Of a DNA stretch of 51,234 nucleotides, positions 7,382 to 15,188 are shown piece after piece (within the stretch, counting starts at the first letter, position 1; each line of letters begins with the position of its first letter). Origin of the DNA: Bacillota bacterium (GTDB taxonomy: Bacteria; Bacillota; Desulfitobacteriia; Desulfitobacteriales; JAJXUE01). The notes below the pieces were generated by a model. The model saw nothing but the letters and a program-made list of their open reading frames with translations, did no database searches and was not told the DNA's origin. Made by a program: the position numbers and the translations under genes. Location: contig JAJZPO010000009.1 of the NCBI GenBank assembly GCA_021811155.1, positions 1-51,234 on the forward strand. Direction: 5' to 3'.

Positions 7382-8326
7382 TTAACCGCGCAGCGGGAAG
7401 TTGCTTTGTCCGCGGCGCTTTCCTCCTTTCCCGGGCCGGCGGAATCCCAAGATTCCCTTGGGCAGGAACAGTACTACGGCAATAATCCCCAGCCCCAAAA
7501 CAAGGGAAGAAGCGTTCTGGGATACTTCCATGGCCAGTTGAGTGAGAATGCCGATGAGTACGGCGCCCAGAACCGGTCCGGCCACAGTTCCGGCCCCGCC
7601 CATCATGGTCATCACGAGCATGAGTACGGTAATGCTCGGTTCAAAGACTGTGGGAGGGTCGATATAGCTTTGCCAGAGGGCGTAAACCACGCCGGCCATG
7701 GCCCCCAGCACGCCCGAAAGGGCAAAAGCGCTGCTTTTGGCCAACACGGTGTTGATGCCGATTGCCTGAGCAGCCACTTCATCCGATTTAATGGCCAAAA
7801 GGGTATTGCCGTACTCGGAATGTATCAGCAGGTAAGTAATCAGGGCTGAGAGAACCGCGATGGCGAGCATTGCGTAGTAAAATACTGCAGGGGAGCCAAC
7901 TATAGGCAGGGACATTCCCATGCCTGCCCCCAGAAATTTGGTGTTGGTGACCACGGCAAGGGTGGCTTGGGCCAGGGCCAGGGTGGCAATGGAAAAATAG
8001 TGCCCTTTCAGGCGCAAGAGCGGCAGCCCCAGGAGCAGGGCAAATATGCCGGTGCCAAGGACAGCTGCCGCTGCAGCCAGCCAGTAGGGCCAGTGCGAGT
8101 TGACACTCAAAGCCCCGGCCAGCATGGCCCCAAGACCGAAGAAAGCGACATTGCCGAAGGACGGGTACCCGGTCAGGCCGCCGATAAGATTCCAGCCGCC
8201 GGCTAAGGCAGCATACATAGCCATTTCCGTACCCACCTGGACTATATAGTCATTGGTAAGAGGCGGAATCCCCAAGGCAATGAGCAGGATACCCGCGGCC
8301 AGTAACATATCACGCTTTTTCTTCAT
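7382..8326 (-). CDS. livM: branched-chain amino-acid-type ABC permease LivM
   Basis: A 314-residue polytopic permease with about eight to ten membrane helices. LivM markers include GGWNLIGGLTGYPSFGNVAFFGLGA near the N-terminus, the EAA-like coupling region YGNTLLAIKSDEVAAQAIGIN and the later GGAGTVAGPVLGA. Its length is normal for LivM. The ATG at 8326 overlaps the last base of the livH stop, so the two permease genes are coupled. With LivH it forms the membrane channel of the importer. Confidence 0.94.
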   Translation of the reverse strand: MKKKRDMLLAAGILLIALGIPPLTNDYIVQVGTEMAMYAALAGGWNLIGGLTGYPSFGNVAFFGLGAMLAGALSVNSHWPYWLAAAAAVLGTGIFALLLGLPLLRLKGHYFSIATLALAQATLAVVTNTKFLGAGMGMSLPIVGSPAVFYYAMLAIAVLSALITYLLIHSEYGNTLLAIKSDEVAAQAIGINTVLAKSSAFALSGVLGAMAGVVYALWQSYIDPPTVFEPSITVLMLVMTMMGGAGTVAGPVLGAVLIGILTQLAMEVSQNASSLVLGLGIIAVVLFLPKGILGFRRPGKGGKRRGQSNFPLRG

Positions 8327-9189
8327 CAGCCTGCCCTCCCCAGGACGCCGTTAGGGCGCAAAACCAGAATGATCAGGAGCAGGCCGAAAGTAATCACGTT
8401 GACATAAGTGGGGCCAAACACAACTGAACCAACGGCATCAAGCACGCCCAGGATCAAGCCGCCGGCCAGGGGCCCCCAGGAAGTTCCCGCTCCGCCCAGG
8501 ATTGTTACCACAAAGGCGCCGACAGTAAGCGGCCCGCCAGAAGCCGGGGAAAAAGCGTTGCTCAAGCCGAAGAAAACCCCGCCGATTGCTGCCAGGCCGG
8601 AACTCAGGGCAAAAGTAAGGGCATAGACATGAGGAATCTTCAGACCCATCAAACGCGCCGGCTCCATGCCCATGGAGGTGGCCCGGATAGCCCTGCCCGG
8701 CCGGCTATATTCCAGAAACAGCCACAACAAGACAGAGAGCACAATGAGGAAAAGCAGGGCCAGGGTGCGCACAATCGGAAACTGCAGACCGAACCATTGC
8801 CAGGAAGAGTTGGCGTAGGGTGTGTTAATCGACTTGAAATCAGCCGTAAAGAACAGGATCATCAGGTTGGCCAGCACAAAATCCATGCCAAAGGTGAGCA
8901 GCAAGGTCATAAACAAATTGCTGGTGATAACCCGGTTGATCAGGAAAAACTGGACCAAATAACCCCAGGCGAAAAAGACAAGAAAAATCAGGGGTACAGC
9001 CAGCAATGGGTCAAGGCCAAGATGCTGCAGGATCAGGACAGCCAAGTAGGCGGCAAGCACCTGAAACGAGCCATGGGCCAGATTAATCAGGTTCATTACT
9101 CCCCACTGCAGTGAAAAGGCCAAAGCCGAAATCCCCAGAATCCCCCCCTGCAAAATTCCGTTAACCAAAACCTGCAACCATAAATGCAT
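8326..9189 (-). CDS. livH: branched-chain amino-acid-type ABC permease LivH
   Basis: A 287-residue permease with about eight membrane helices. It shows the LivH pattern: GGILGISALAFSLQWGVMNLINLAHGSF near the N-terminus, the coupling helix SRPGRAIRATSMGMEPARLMGLK and GGAGTSWGPLAGGLILG. The ATG at 9189 follows GGGGAG. It is the first gene after the binding protein. A stem-loop and a heptamer array separate them (9315-9384), which would lower livHMGF expression relative to the binding protein. Confidence 0.94.
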   Translation of the reverse strand: MHLWLQVLVNGILQGGILGISALAFSLQWGVMNLINLAHGSFQVLAAYLAVLILQHLGLDPLLAVPLIFLVFFAWGYLVQFFLINRVITSNLFMTLLLTFGMDFVLANLMILFFTADFKSINTPYANSSWQWFGLQFPIVRTLALLFLIVLSVLLWLFLEYSRPGRAIRATSMGMEPARLMGLKIPHVYALTFALSSGLAAIGGVFFGLSNAFSPASGGPLTVGAFVVTILGGAGTSWGPLAGGLILGVLDAVGSVVFGPTYVNVITFGLLLIILVLRPNGVLGRAG

Positions 9190-9314
9190 AAATCTCCCCG
9201 GTCCACTCTTGAGCAGGCCGGGGCTCCCTCCTCCCGGAAAGAAATAAGAGTACTACTCCTGAAACCGACTTCCTTATCCGGAGTTTACCGCCACTTGCAT
9301 TTCTGCTATGTATT

Positions 9315-9349
9315 GTCGAACTTCGGACCTCGGACTTCGGACTTCGAAA
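9315..9349. repeat. 7-bp-period repeat, five units
   Basis: GTCGAAC, TTCGGAC, CTCGGAC, TTCGGAC and TTCGAAA lie in tandem in the livJ-livH intergenic region. They are the same family as the array at 5873-5907 at the other end of the operon. Confidence 0.85.
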
Positions 9350-9350
9350 A

Positions 9351-9384
9351 CCAGGTGGAGCCGTTGAGAAACCCCAACGGCTCC
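9351..9384 (-). terminator. intra-operon terminator/attenuator after livJ
   Basis: GGAGCCGTTG (9357-9366) and CAACGGCTCC (9375-9384) form a perfect 10-bp stem with an 8-nt loop. On the minus strand it is followed by ACCTGGTTTTCG, a modest T-run. Partial termination here would give excess binding protein over the membrane complex, as is common in ABC import operons. Confidence 0.7.
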
Positions 9385-9399
9385 GGATATCAAAGTTAT

Positions 9400-10647
9400 T
9401 TACCGCTTGTTCCAAGCCGGCAGCGGGAAATCCTTAAAGCTCTGGCTGAAGGAACCCGGCCAGACAGTTACGGCTTTGCCGTCCTGGATCTGGATCACCG
9501 GCAGTTTTAAACCGCTGATTGATCCATTGGATTCAATTGTAAAGTCGCCGTCAAAAAGGTGAACGGTACCAAGGCCGGCTAAAGCGTCCCTGACTTTCTG
9601 GGGATCCTGGGATCCTGCCTTTTGAATGGCCAGGCCCATCAACTCGGCGGCAGCAGAGGCCATGGCCGAATGGTAATCCGGGTCAACCCCGAAGGTTTGC
9701 TTGTAAAGTGCGGCATAGTCTTTTGACGTGCCGAAGACGTCATCTTTGTAGGGCAGGTCCGGTGTCCAGAGGCTGGCGCCCAGGATGCCTTCAGCATCTT
9801 TCCCAAGGGTTTTGGCAAAGGATGGCATGGTCGGTCCCACGGTAAAAGCTATGGATTTAAAATTGACGTTCATCTGTTTGGCTTCTTTGACCAAAAGAAC
9901 AGCTTCCTGGAAGTGGCCGGTGCCGATCAGGGCATCGGGCGCCTTCTGGGCAATCTGGGTGAGTTGGGAAGTCAGGTCGGAAGCGTTGCTGGGATACTGG
10001 GCGCTGTAAACGATATCGAACCCGTGGCTCTTGGCGTATTCCTCCCCGCCCTGGTCCGCCTCCTTGGAGAAAACATCGTCAGCGTGCAGAAAAGCCAGCG
10101 TTTTGACCCCCTGGGTTTTCAGCAGATCCAACACGGAACCCAAATAGGCGCCGGAATAGGGGTAAGCAGAAAAGACGTATTTGTAGTCGCGGGTGAAAAT
10201 GGACTTGGCTCCGCCGCCGCCAGAAATCATCGGCACCTTATGTTTTTCGGCTACCGTGGTGGCGGAGAAAATATTGCCCGAAGCATACGGGCTGAGGAAA
10301 AGTCTGATATTGTCCTGGGTATACATTTTTTCGGTCAGAGAAGCGCTATTGGTAGCAACGCTCTGATCATCCTGAAAATTGATATTTACTTTGTAACGTT
10401 TGCCGTCCACCAATAAGCCGCCTTGTTTGTTCACGACATTTTGCCACAAGGTATAGCCGTCGTGAACAAGCTTCCCTTCATTGGCCAGACTGCCTGTGGC
10501 GGCCACCGGAGCGCCGATGGTGATTGTACCGGCGCTACTGCCGGAATCCTTGCTCGCGGTATTGCTGCTGCCGCACCCGCTTAATACCAGGGTCAAAGTT
10601 ACCGACACTGCTACCAGGGCCTTTGCCAGCCTTTTGGATTTGTGCAC
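9400..10647 (-). CDS. livJ: branched-chain amino-acid-type ABC substrate-binding lipoprotein
   Basis: A 415-residue type I periplasmic-binding-fold lipoprotein. The signal peptide ends in LVLSGCGSS (lipobox LSGC). The mature protein shows the family pattern: ITIGAPVAATGSLANEGK, then INFQDDQS, then ISGGGGAKSI, with a C-terminal region including DYHSAMASAAAELMG. The GTG at 10647 is chosen because GGAGG lies 7 bases upstream; the in-frame ATG at 10653 is only one base from that site. It heads the liv operon and should hand ligand to LivHM. Ligand identity cannot be read from the sequence; long two-domain members of this family also bind aromatic acids or amides. Confidence 0.93.
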   Translation of the reverse strand: MHKSKRLAKALVAVSVTLTLVLSGCGSSNTASKDSGSSAGTITIGAPVAATGSLANEGKLVHDGYTLWQNVVNKQGGLLVDGKRYKVNINFQDDQSVATNSASLTEKMYTQDNIRLFLSPYASGNIFSATTVAEKHKVPMISGGGGAKSIFTRDYKYVFSAYPYSGAYLGSVLDLLKTQGVKTLAFLHADDVFSKEADQGGEEYAKSHGFDIVYSAQYPSNASDLTSQLTQIAQKAPDALIGTGHFQEAVLLVKEAKQMNVNFKSIAFTVGPTMPSFAKTLGKDAEGILGASLWTPDLPYKDDVFGTSKDYAALYKQTFGVDPDYHSAMASAAAELMGLAIQKAGSQDPQKVRDALAGLGTVHLFDGDFTIESNGSISGLKLPVIQIQDGKAVTVWPGSFSQSFKDFPLPAWNKR

Positions 10648-10722
10648 ATCCATTCCTCCTTTTTTGAATTTTCAATTATTTATTATAAGGTCTGGAGACC
10701 GGTAAAAAACAATTTGAACATA

Positions 10723-10751
10723 TTGATATTGTTTTGGTCATTTCGGTATTT
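10723..10751 (+). promoter_or_regulatory. promoter candidate for the ion transporter gene
   Basis: TTGATA (10723-10728) and GTATTT (10746-10751) are separated by exactly 17 bases. A start near 10757 would place the structured leader at the 5' end of the mRNA. Confidence 0.45.
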
Positions 10752-10756
10752 GAGAC

Positions 10757-10876
10757 TGCAGGACCGGATCCTTGCCCGGCACCACCATCGGCAAAGCTCG
10801 GCCAACCCTGAGGACGTGCCGAGAATCTGCTCTTAGGTGGCAAACCTGTTGTTAAAGACGGGCAGGTATTTTTCTT
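10757..10876 (+). promoter_or_regulatory. structured leader with terminator, possible unidentified riboswitch
   Basis: The leader has a CCGG/CCGG hairpin (10764-10779), then an outer stem CCACC (10782-10786) with GGTGG (10836-10840) enclosing an inner hairpin CTCGGC (10797-10802) with GCCGAG (10818-10823). The junction contains GGCAAAG and GAATCTGC. Next comes a terminator-like stem ACCTG/CAGGT (10844-10867) and the U-run ATTTTTCTT. This is riboswitch-like architecture upstream of an ion carrier. Because some Na+-type carriers are controlled by Na+ riboswitches, that class is a candidate, but I cannot confirm its consensus from memory. Confidence 0.4.
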
Positions 10877-10929
10877 GTATTGTGGAAGTAGAAGATACCA
10901 ACGATTTCGATTTCACAGGAGTAGGGAAC

Positions 10930-12213
10930 ATGAACGCAAGTTACCAGGTAGTTTTTGCGGTTGTTGTCTTTCTGGCAACCTATGCATTAATCATCGCCGA
11001 AAAATTCCACCGTACTGTAGTGGCATTAGCCGGGGCCGCCCTGGTCTTGGTGTTTGGCGTGATTTCCCAGGAAACAGCGGTGGAGTCCATCGATTTCAAC
11101 ACTCTCGGCCTGTTGATCGGGATGATGCTGATTGTGGGAATTACCCGGCGCAGCGGGGTATTCGAATACCTGGCAGTGAAAGCGGCACAATGGGCCAAAG
11201 GGGATCCTTGGCGCCTGATGCTGTACCTGGCCATAGTCACCGCCGTCACCTCGGCTCTGCTGGATAATGTGACCACGGTCCTGCTGATTGTGCCTGTCAC
11301 TTTCTCCATTACCGCGGAACTGGAGTTAGACCCCACGCCCTTTTTGATATCGCAGATTCTTGCCTCAAATATCGGCGGGACCTCGACTTTAATCGGTGAC
11401 CCGCCCAACATCATGATTGGCAGCGCTACCGGGCTCGGTTTTTCAGACTTTATCGTCAACCTGTTTATTCCGGTGGCCCTGGTGTTCGCAGTCAACATGC
11501 TGCTGCTGAGGCGGATTTTCCGCAGCAAAATGGCGGTGGAGGAGGGACTTAAACTCAAACTGGCTGGGCTGGACGCCAACCGGCAGATCAAGGACTACAG
11601 CCTGCTAAAGAAATCCCTCACCGTGCTTGCCCTCACCATCCTGGGCTTTGTGCTGCACCAGGCCCTTCACCTGGAATCAGCCACCATAGCCCTGGGCGGA
11701 GCCTCTTTGCTGCTCCTGATCACCCGGGAAGAGCCCGAGGATGTGCTTTTAACGGTTGAATGGCCCACCATTTTCTTCTTTGCCGGGCTGTTTGTTGTGG
11801 TAGGCGCTCTTGACCATGTCGGCATCATTGAGTGGATAGCCAGGCAGTCTTTGGCTGCGACAGGCGGGGCAGTGAAGGCATCCACCATGCTCATTCTCTG
11901 GCTGTCCGCTCTCGCCTCGGCCTTTGTCGACAACATACCTTTCGTCGCTACCATGATACCCCTGATCCAGAAGATGGGGGAAATCGGCGGGATTGCGAAC
12001 CTGCGGCCCCTGTGGTGGGCCTTGTCCCTGGGGGCCTGCCTGGGTGGAAACGGCACCCTGATCGGGGCCTCAGCCAACGTGACGGTTGCAGGGCTGGCGG
12101 AAAAGCAAGGGGTGATTATTTCCTTTAAAGGTTTTATGAAGGTGGCCTTTCCCCTGATGCTGGTCTCAATTGCCATATCTACGGTTTATATCTATCTGGT
12201 GTATCTGTTATAG
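10930..12213 (+). CDS. ArsB/NhaD-like (IT superfamily) ion transporter
   Basis: A 427-residue integral membrane protein with about eleven or twelve helices. It has the two inverted-repeat signature hairpins of the ion-transporter superfamily: SALLDNVTTVLLIVP with NIGGTSTLIGDPPN, and SAFVDNIPFVATMIP with LGGNGTLIGASAN. This pattern is shared by ArsB, NhaD and the P-protein family. Transport of Na+/H+ or another ion or anion is likely, but the substrate is not determined by these motifs. The ATG at 10930 follows AGGAG at 8 bases; earlier in-frame codons belong to the leader. No arsenic genes (arsR, arsA, arsC) are nearby, which argues against arsenite efflux. Its structured leader and the osmotic-stress genes next door fit an Na+/H+ role. 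Confidence 0.88.
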   Translation: MNASYQVVFAVVVFLATYALIIAEKFHRTVVALAGAALVLVFGVISQETAVESIDFNTLGLLIGMMLIVGITRRSGVFEYLAVKAAQWAKGDPWRLMLYLAIVTAVTSALLDNVTTVLLIVPVTFSITAELELDPTPFLISQILASNIGGTSTLIGDPPNIMIGSATGLGFSDFIVNLFIPVALVFAVNMLLLRRIFRSKMAVEEGLKLKLAGLDANRQIKDYSLLKKSLTVLALTILGFVLHQALHLESATIALGGASLLLLITREEPEDVLLTVEWPTIFFFAGLFVVVGALDHVGIIEWIARQSLAATGGAVKASTMLILWLSALASAFVDNIPFVATMIPLIQKMGEIGGIANLRPLWWALSLGACLGGNGTLIGASANVTVAGLAEKQGVIISFKGFMKVAFPLMLVSIAISTVYIYLVYLL

Positions 12214-12224
12214 CTCGAGTCCAA

Positions 12225-12248
12225 AAGAAAAAGACCCCCGGACGGGGG
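12225..12248 (-). terminator. intrinsic terminator of the aminomutase gene
   Basis: CCCCCG (12235-12240) and CGGGGG (12243-12248) form a GC-rich stem. On the minus strand it is followed by TCTTTTTCTTTT, a good U-run. On the plus strand the stem is followed by A residues, so it serves the convergent minus-strand gene rather than the transporter. Confidence 0.75.
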
Positions 12249-12265
12249 CCAAAAAAGAGGAGGGA

Positions 12266-12297
12266 TAGGACAACGGGGACGGTTCCTGACGTCCTAG
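12266..12297. repeat. GGGGACGGTTC hairpin repeat, AGGAC/GTCCT arms
   Basis: AGGAC and GTCCT flank a constant core GGGGACGGTTC. The core recurs at 15 kb, 18 kb, 39.7 kb and 49.8 kb. The degenerate mate GGGACAGGTTTCC follows at about 12316-12328. Confidence 0.8.
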
Positions 12298-12407
12298 CGA
12301 ATAGAGTCGCTTTGGGACAGGTTTCCCCGAATTGACCAGAAAAAATTCCCAGCGGACTTAAAGATTCTCTGCCGGTTGTGGTGGGGCAGCCCTAATGGGG
12401 CTCTCTT

Positions 12408-13652
12408 TCATACTGGGTTTGGGTAGCTGTAGACTTTACCTTCCCAGGTACGCAGCATTATCCGCTTGGACTGGAGCCCAAGCACATATTGGGGCAGGAC
12501 TGGGGTTTTGCCGCCTCCGTCAGGGGTATTGATGATGTAAGTCGGAATAGCCAGACCCGAGGTGTAGCCGCGCAGTTTTTCCATGATTTCCATGCCTTCT
12601 TCCACCGGGCAGATAAAATGCCTGGTCCCGGTGACGTGTTTGGCCTGGAAGATGTAGTAGGGCCGGATGCGCACTTTCAAGAGTTCCTGCATCAATTTTT
12701 TCATGATATGGGGATTATTGTTGATGCCCTTGAGCAGCACGGCCTGATTGCCCAGCACCACGCCCGCCTTGACCAGCCGTTCTGTGGCATCCCAGACTTC
12801 CGGGGTAATTTCCATGGGGTGGTTGAACTGTGTATTCAGGTAGATAGGGGGGTACTTGGCGAGGATTTCACACAGTTCAGGCGTTATGCGCATCGGCAGG
12901 GTAACTGGCACCCGTGTGCCCAAGCGTTTGATTTCCACATGCGGAATGGAACTAAGCTCGCCCAGGAGCCAGTCGAGGAGGCTGTCGGACAAGAGCAGGG
13001 CATCCCCGCCGGTAATCAAAACGTCGCGGATTTCCCGGTTGGCCCTGACGTAGGCGATGGCTGCTTCCAAATCTGCCCGGGTTTTGTGCAGGTCCCGCCC
13101 GCCGATATTCCTGCGCCTTTGGCAGTGGCGGCAGAAGGAGGCACACTGGTTGGTCACGTTTATGATCAGCCGGTCCGGGTAGCGCCTGGTGATGCAGGGG
13201 GCGGGTGAGGTCAGTTCTTCCCCCATTGGGTCGTCTACCCCGCAGCTGTCGTCCAACTCCAGCAGGGAAGGGATGCTCATAAGTCTCACAGGGCAGTTTG
13301 GGTCCTTGGGGTCCATCAGGCTGGCATAATAGGGCGAGATGGCCCAGCGGAAGGTTTTGGCCACTAGCTCTATTTCCGCCTGCTGCTCGCGGTCTAACTC
13401 CAGCAGCTGCGCCAGGGCAGCAACGTCGCTGATGCGGTGTCCCACCTGCCATTTCCAGTTATTCCACTGTTCAGGACCGGCGCCCATGAGCTGCATTATT
13501 CTTTCTTTATTGGCCTGAATTGTTTTTTGCAGGCGGAAGCCTGTGGGTATGTCGGGTTCTTTCTCCAGGTAATCACTGATTCTGTGCTTCAACTGCTTTG
13601 CCCTAAATTCTGCGCGTTTCTGTTTTTGCAAAACGTCTTCACGAAGGGCCAT
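12408..13652 (-). CDS. eam: glutamate 2,3-aminomutase (radical SAM, PLP)
   Basis: A 414-residue radical-SAM aminomutase of the lysine 2,3-aminomutase family. The cluster motif CASFCRHC gives Cys170, Cys174 and Cys177, and the PLP lysine is in PDGGGK (Lys382). Lysine 2,3-aminomutase binds the substrate side-chain amine with two Asp (293 and 330, Clostridium numbering). Here those positions are Lys338 (FQAKHVTG) and Asn375 (YIINTP), the same 37-residue spacing and the same Lys/Asn pair reported for glutamate 2,3-aminomutase. The product would be beta-glutamate, a compatible solute. The ATG at 13652 follows AAGGAG; upstream codons lie in the riboswitch leader. A c-di-AMP riboswitch and terminator precede it, fitting osmotic control. 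Confidence 0.88.
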   Translation of the reverse strand: MALREDVLQKQKRAEFRAKQLKHRISDYLEKEPDIPTGFRLQKTIQANKERIMQLMGAGPEQWNNWKWQVGHRISDVAALAQLLELDREQQAEIELVAKTFRWAISPYYASLMDPKDPNCPVRLMSIPSLLELDDSCGVDDPMGEELTSPAPCITRRYPDRLIINVTNQCASFCRHCQRRRNIGGRDLHKTRADLEAAIAYVRANREIRDVLITGGDALLLSDSLLDWLLGELSSIPHVEIKRLGTRVPVTLPMRITPELCEILAKYPPIYLNTQFNHPMEITPEVWDATERLVKAGVVLGNQAVLLKGINNNPHIMKKLMQELLKVRIRPYYIFQAKHVTGTRHFICPVEEGMEIMEKLRGYTSGLAIPTYIINTPDGGGKTPVLPQYVLGLQSKRIMLRTWEGKVYSYPNPV

Positions 13653-13677
13653 AAAATCACTCCTTTTCTTGCTCCTG

Positions 13678-13711
13678 AAAAAAAGCAGGAACCGGGAGGT
13701 TCCCGGTTCCT
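13678..13711 (-). terminator. riboswitch-controlled leader terminator
   Basis: AGGAACCGGGA (13687-13697) and TCCCGGTTCCT (13701-13711) form a perfect 11-bp stem with a 3-nt loop. On the minus strand GCTTTTTTT follows immediately, only about 20 bases before the ribosome site of eam. Its position makes it the expression platform of the c-di-AMP riboswitch. Confidence 0.9.
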
Positions 13712-13737
13712 GAATATACAAGAAACCAAAGCCAAGC

Positions 13738-13910
13738 TTAAGGTGACTATAAGCAAAGCTTCCCCCCTTCAACGCTTACGAGGTTAGCTGACGGATTCGG
13801 GTCGAAAAAGGTTGACCCTACCTGCGTGTGCAGGATTCACCCCTGAGACAAAAGTGGTTCCCCCGTTCCTGTCCGGCTGGAAACAGCCGGCAAGGATTCA
13901 GCGAGTCTGC
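13738..13910 (-). promoter_or_regulatory. c-di-AMP riboswitch (ydaO/yuaA class)
   Basis: On the minus strand the leader contains the conserved blocks of this class in order: GGGGGAACCAC, GGGGTGAATCCTGC, AGGTAGGGTCAACC, GACCCGAATCCGTCAGCTAA, then CCTCGTAAGCG and GAAGG. These are the near-invariant ydaO/yuaA positions. In known examples ligand binding favours termination, shutting off osmolyte and K+ uptake genes when c-di-AMP is high. Here it precedes a terminator and the eam gene, so beta-glutamate synthesis would be repressed by c-di-AMP. Confidence 0.92.
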
Positions 13911-13926
13911 TTATGCAATTAATTCA

Positions 13927-13955
13927 ATTATACATGGAGTTTGGCGGGAAGTAAA
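13927..13955 (-). promoter_or_regulatory. eam promoter
   Basis: On the minus strand TTTACT (-35, 13950-13955) and a perfect TATAAT (-10, 13927-13932) are spaced by 17 bases. Transcription would begin near 13920, just ahead of the riboswitch. Confidence 0.65.
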
Positions 13956-14013
13956 TTCTCTCAAAGGAGATAATTTTGACATTATTCGATTAGATGCGGG
14001 TTAAACTACTACT

Positions 14014-14190
14014 ATGAATATTGTAAGTAGGTTAAATGGCTTGTGGCAGAAGCTAATTGCCTGGCAGCGGCGGCTTCACCCCTGGCGCAAGTTCTACTTG
14101 GGTTTCTTGCTGTCCCTCGGCCTGCTGCAGGGAATAATTTCGATAATTGTCCTTTTGTTAAGTCCCAGTCCGCCCGCCGGCAGCCGCTAA
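14014..14190 (+). CDS. small single-span membrane protein, hypothetical
   Basis: A 58-residue ORF, not recognised. The N-terminal half is basic (KLIAWQRRLHPWRKFYLG). A membrane helix of about 22 residues follows (FLLSLGLLQGIISIIVLLLS), and the tail is short and proline-rich (PSPPAGSR). The composition fits a small tail-anchored or positive-inside membrane protein. A TTGACA at 13976-13981 lies upstream, but the -10 and ribosome site are poor, so a leaderless mRNA or no expression are both possible. It lies between the eam promoter and the end of a convergent surface-protein gene. Coding status is moderate only. Confidence 0.4.
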   Translation: MNIVSRLNGLWQKLIAWQRRLHPWRKFYLGFLLSLGLLQGIISIIVLLLSPSPPAGSR

Positions 14191-14218
14191 ACTGGCGCCC
14201 AGGAGACCTGGTGCAGGC

Positions 14219-15094
14219 CTAAGTCTCGGACTGGAACCAAACATTAAGGCTGGTGGCATTGCCGGGGTTGGTGGATTTATAAGCAAGTCTGGTCCATTTG
14301 GCCAGATGGGTTGAGGTAATGGCAGAGTTTTCACCTGGATTCACAATTGAAACTGCGCTGTCGTCAAGCCAGGTGGAGCTGGTATTGTCGGGGCTGATCT
14401 GGGCCACAACTGTGACCGGATTGGCCCCTTTGTTCTGGATAAAAAAGGTGTGAAAGAACACCGTAGAAACATCGCGCGGAAATGTATACAGGTAATCGTC
14501 CCCGCTCACCAGGCTCTTTTCCACATCGGCAAAGAAAAAATGCGCGCTCAAAGAGAAACTCTGGGCAGGTTCCTGCAGGTTGACGGTAATGTTGGGACGC
14601 CGGTCCATGCTGGCGCTTTCGCGGCTGTCAAAAGCCAGGAGGCTTGGCTGGGCTTCATCCCGGGCTTTAAGCAGCAAACCGCGGTTTTTGACTTCACCCG
14701 AACACCAGCGCTGGAGAATGTGGGTGATGTCCCAGGCAACGAAAATGCCGTTCTCATTTCTCACTTCGGCGCTGGAGATGATAGCGGCATCATAAGCCGG
14801 CTGCTTGCGCCAGGTTATCTCATCTTCCTCGAAGCGTCTGGTAAGACGATGGATGTCAAAGGTCTTGGCAATCTGAGCATAATCGTTGCGTTTGACGAAC
14901 AGGTGCAAGATGGCGGAGGAGATGAGAGAATTCTTGGGGACCTGGTTTACGTCAAATTTCATAAATATGCGAAACACAGCGGTTGAGCCCGTAGTGGAAC
15001 CTACGAACAAGGACTCCGCATCTGCAAAATTCTTTTTAATTAAATGGCTGGCGACAAAGGCGTCTTTGGCTGGGGCGGGGATAAAAACTGACAT
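14219..15094 (-). CDS. DNRLRE-type domain and DUF6385-like surface protein
   Basis: A 291-residue protein. The N-terminal part (about 1-170) resembles DNRLRE/carbohydrate-binding-like beta domains: opening PAKDAFVAS, then VFRIFMKFDVNQVP, AILHLFVKR, TFDIHRLTRRFEEDEITWRKQP, VAWDITHILQRWCSG and GLLLKARDE. The C-terminal 90 residues (YTFPRDVSTVFFHTFFIQNKG to LNVWFQSET) match the end of the repeat protein encoded next door and resemble DUF6385. There is no recognisable signal peptide; similar Firmicute proteins occur on spore or cell surfaces. The ATG at 15094 follows AGGTGA. It lies head-to-tail with the NxT-repeat gene and beside three glycosyltransferases, suggesting a decorated surface structure. 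Function is inferred from context only. Confidence 0.75.
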   Translation of the reverse strand: MSVFIPAPAKDAFVASHLIKKNFADAESLFVGSTTGSTAVFRIFMKFDVNQVPKNSLISSAILHLFVKRNDYAQIAKTFDIHRLTRRFEEDEITWRKQPAYDAAIISSAEVRNENGIFVAWDITHILQRWCSGEVKNRGLLLKARDEAQPSLLAFDSRESASMDRRPNITVNLQEPAQSFSLSAHFFFADVEKSLVSGDDYLYTFPRDVSTVFFHTFFIQNKGANPVTVVAQISPDNTSSTWLDDSAVSIVNPGENSAITSTHLAKWTRLAYKSTNPGNATSLNVWFQSET

Positions 15095-15132
15095 TTTTGA
15101 CTATCACCTGCCCTTACAGAACCAGGAAGTGG

Positions 15133-15188
15133 AATTCAGGGTCGGAATTCAGAAGTCAGGAGTCAGAATTCAGAAGTCAGAATTGATA
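15133..15188. repeat. 7-bp-period CAGAA-type repeat array
   Basis: Units such as TTCAGAA, GTCAGAA and GTCAGGA repeat with 7-bp period between the two DUF6385-type genes. A second array of this type is at 39685-39705. Confidence 0.8.

Noticed and set aside
7241-9114. Long plus-strand frames opposite the liv genes
   Set aside because: They are antisense to well-recognised ABC transporter genes and lack family signatures and ribosome sites.
10930-12213. Arsenite efflux pump ArsB
   Set aside because: The fold is shared with NhaD and other carriers, and no arsenic-resistance genes are adjacent.
12231-12256. GC hairpin as terminator of the plus-strand ion transporter
   Set aside because: The run after the stem on the plus strand is A-rich; the T-run is on the minus strand, so it serves the convergent gene.
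12408-13652. Annotation as lysine 2,3-aminomutase (kamA)
   Set aside because: Both substrate-amine Asp residues are replaced by Lys and Asn at the exact spacing reported for glutamate 2,3-aminomutase.
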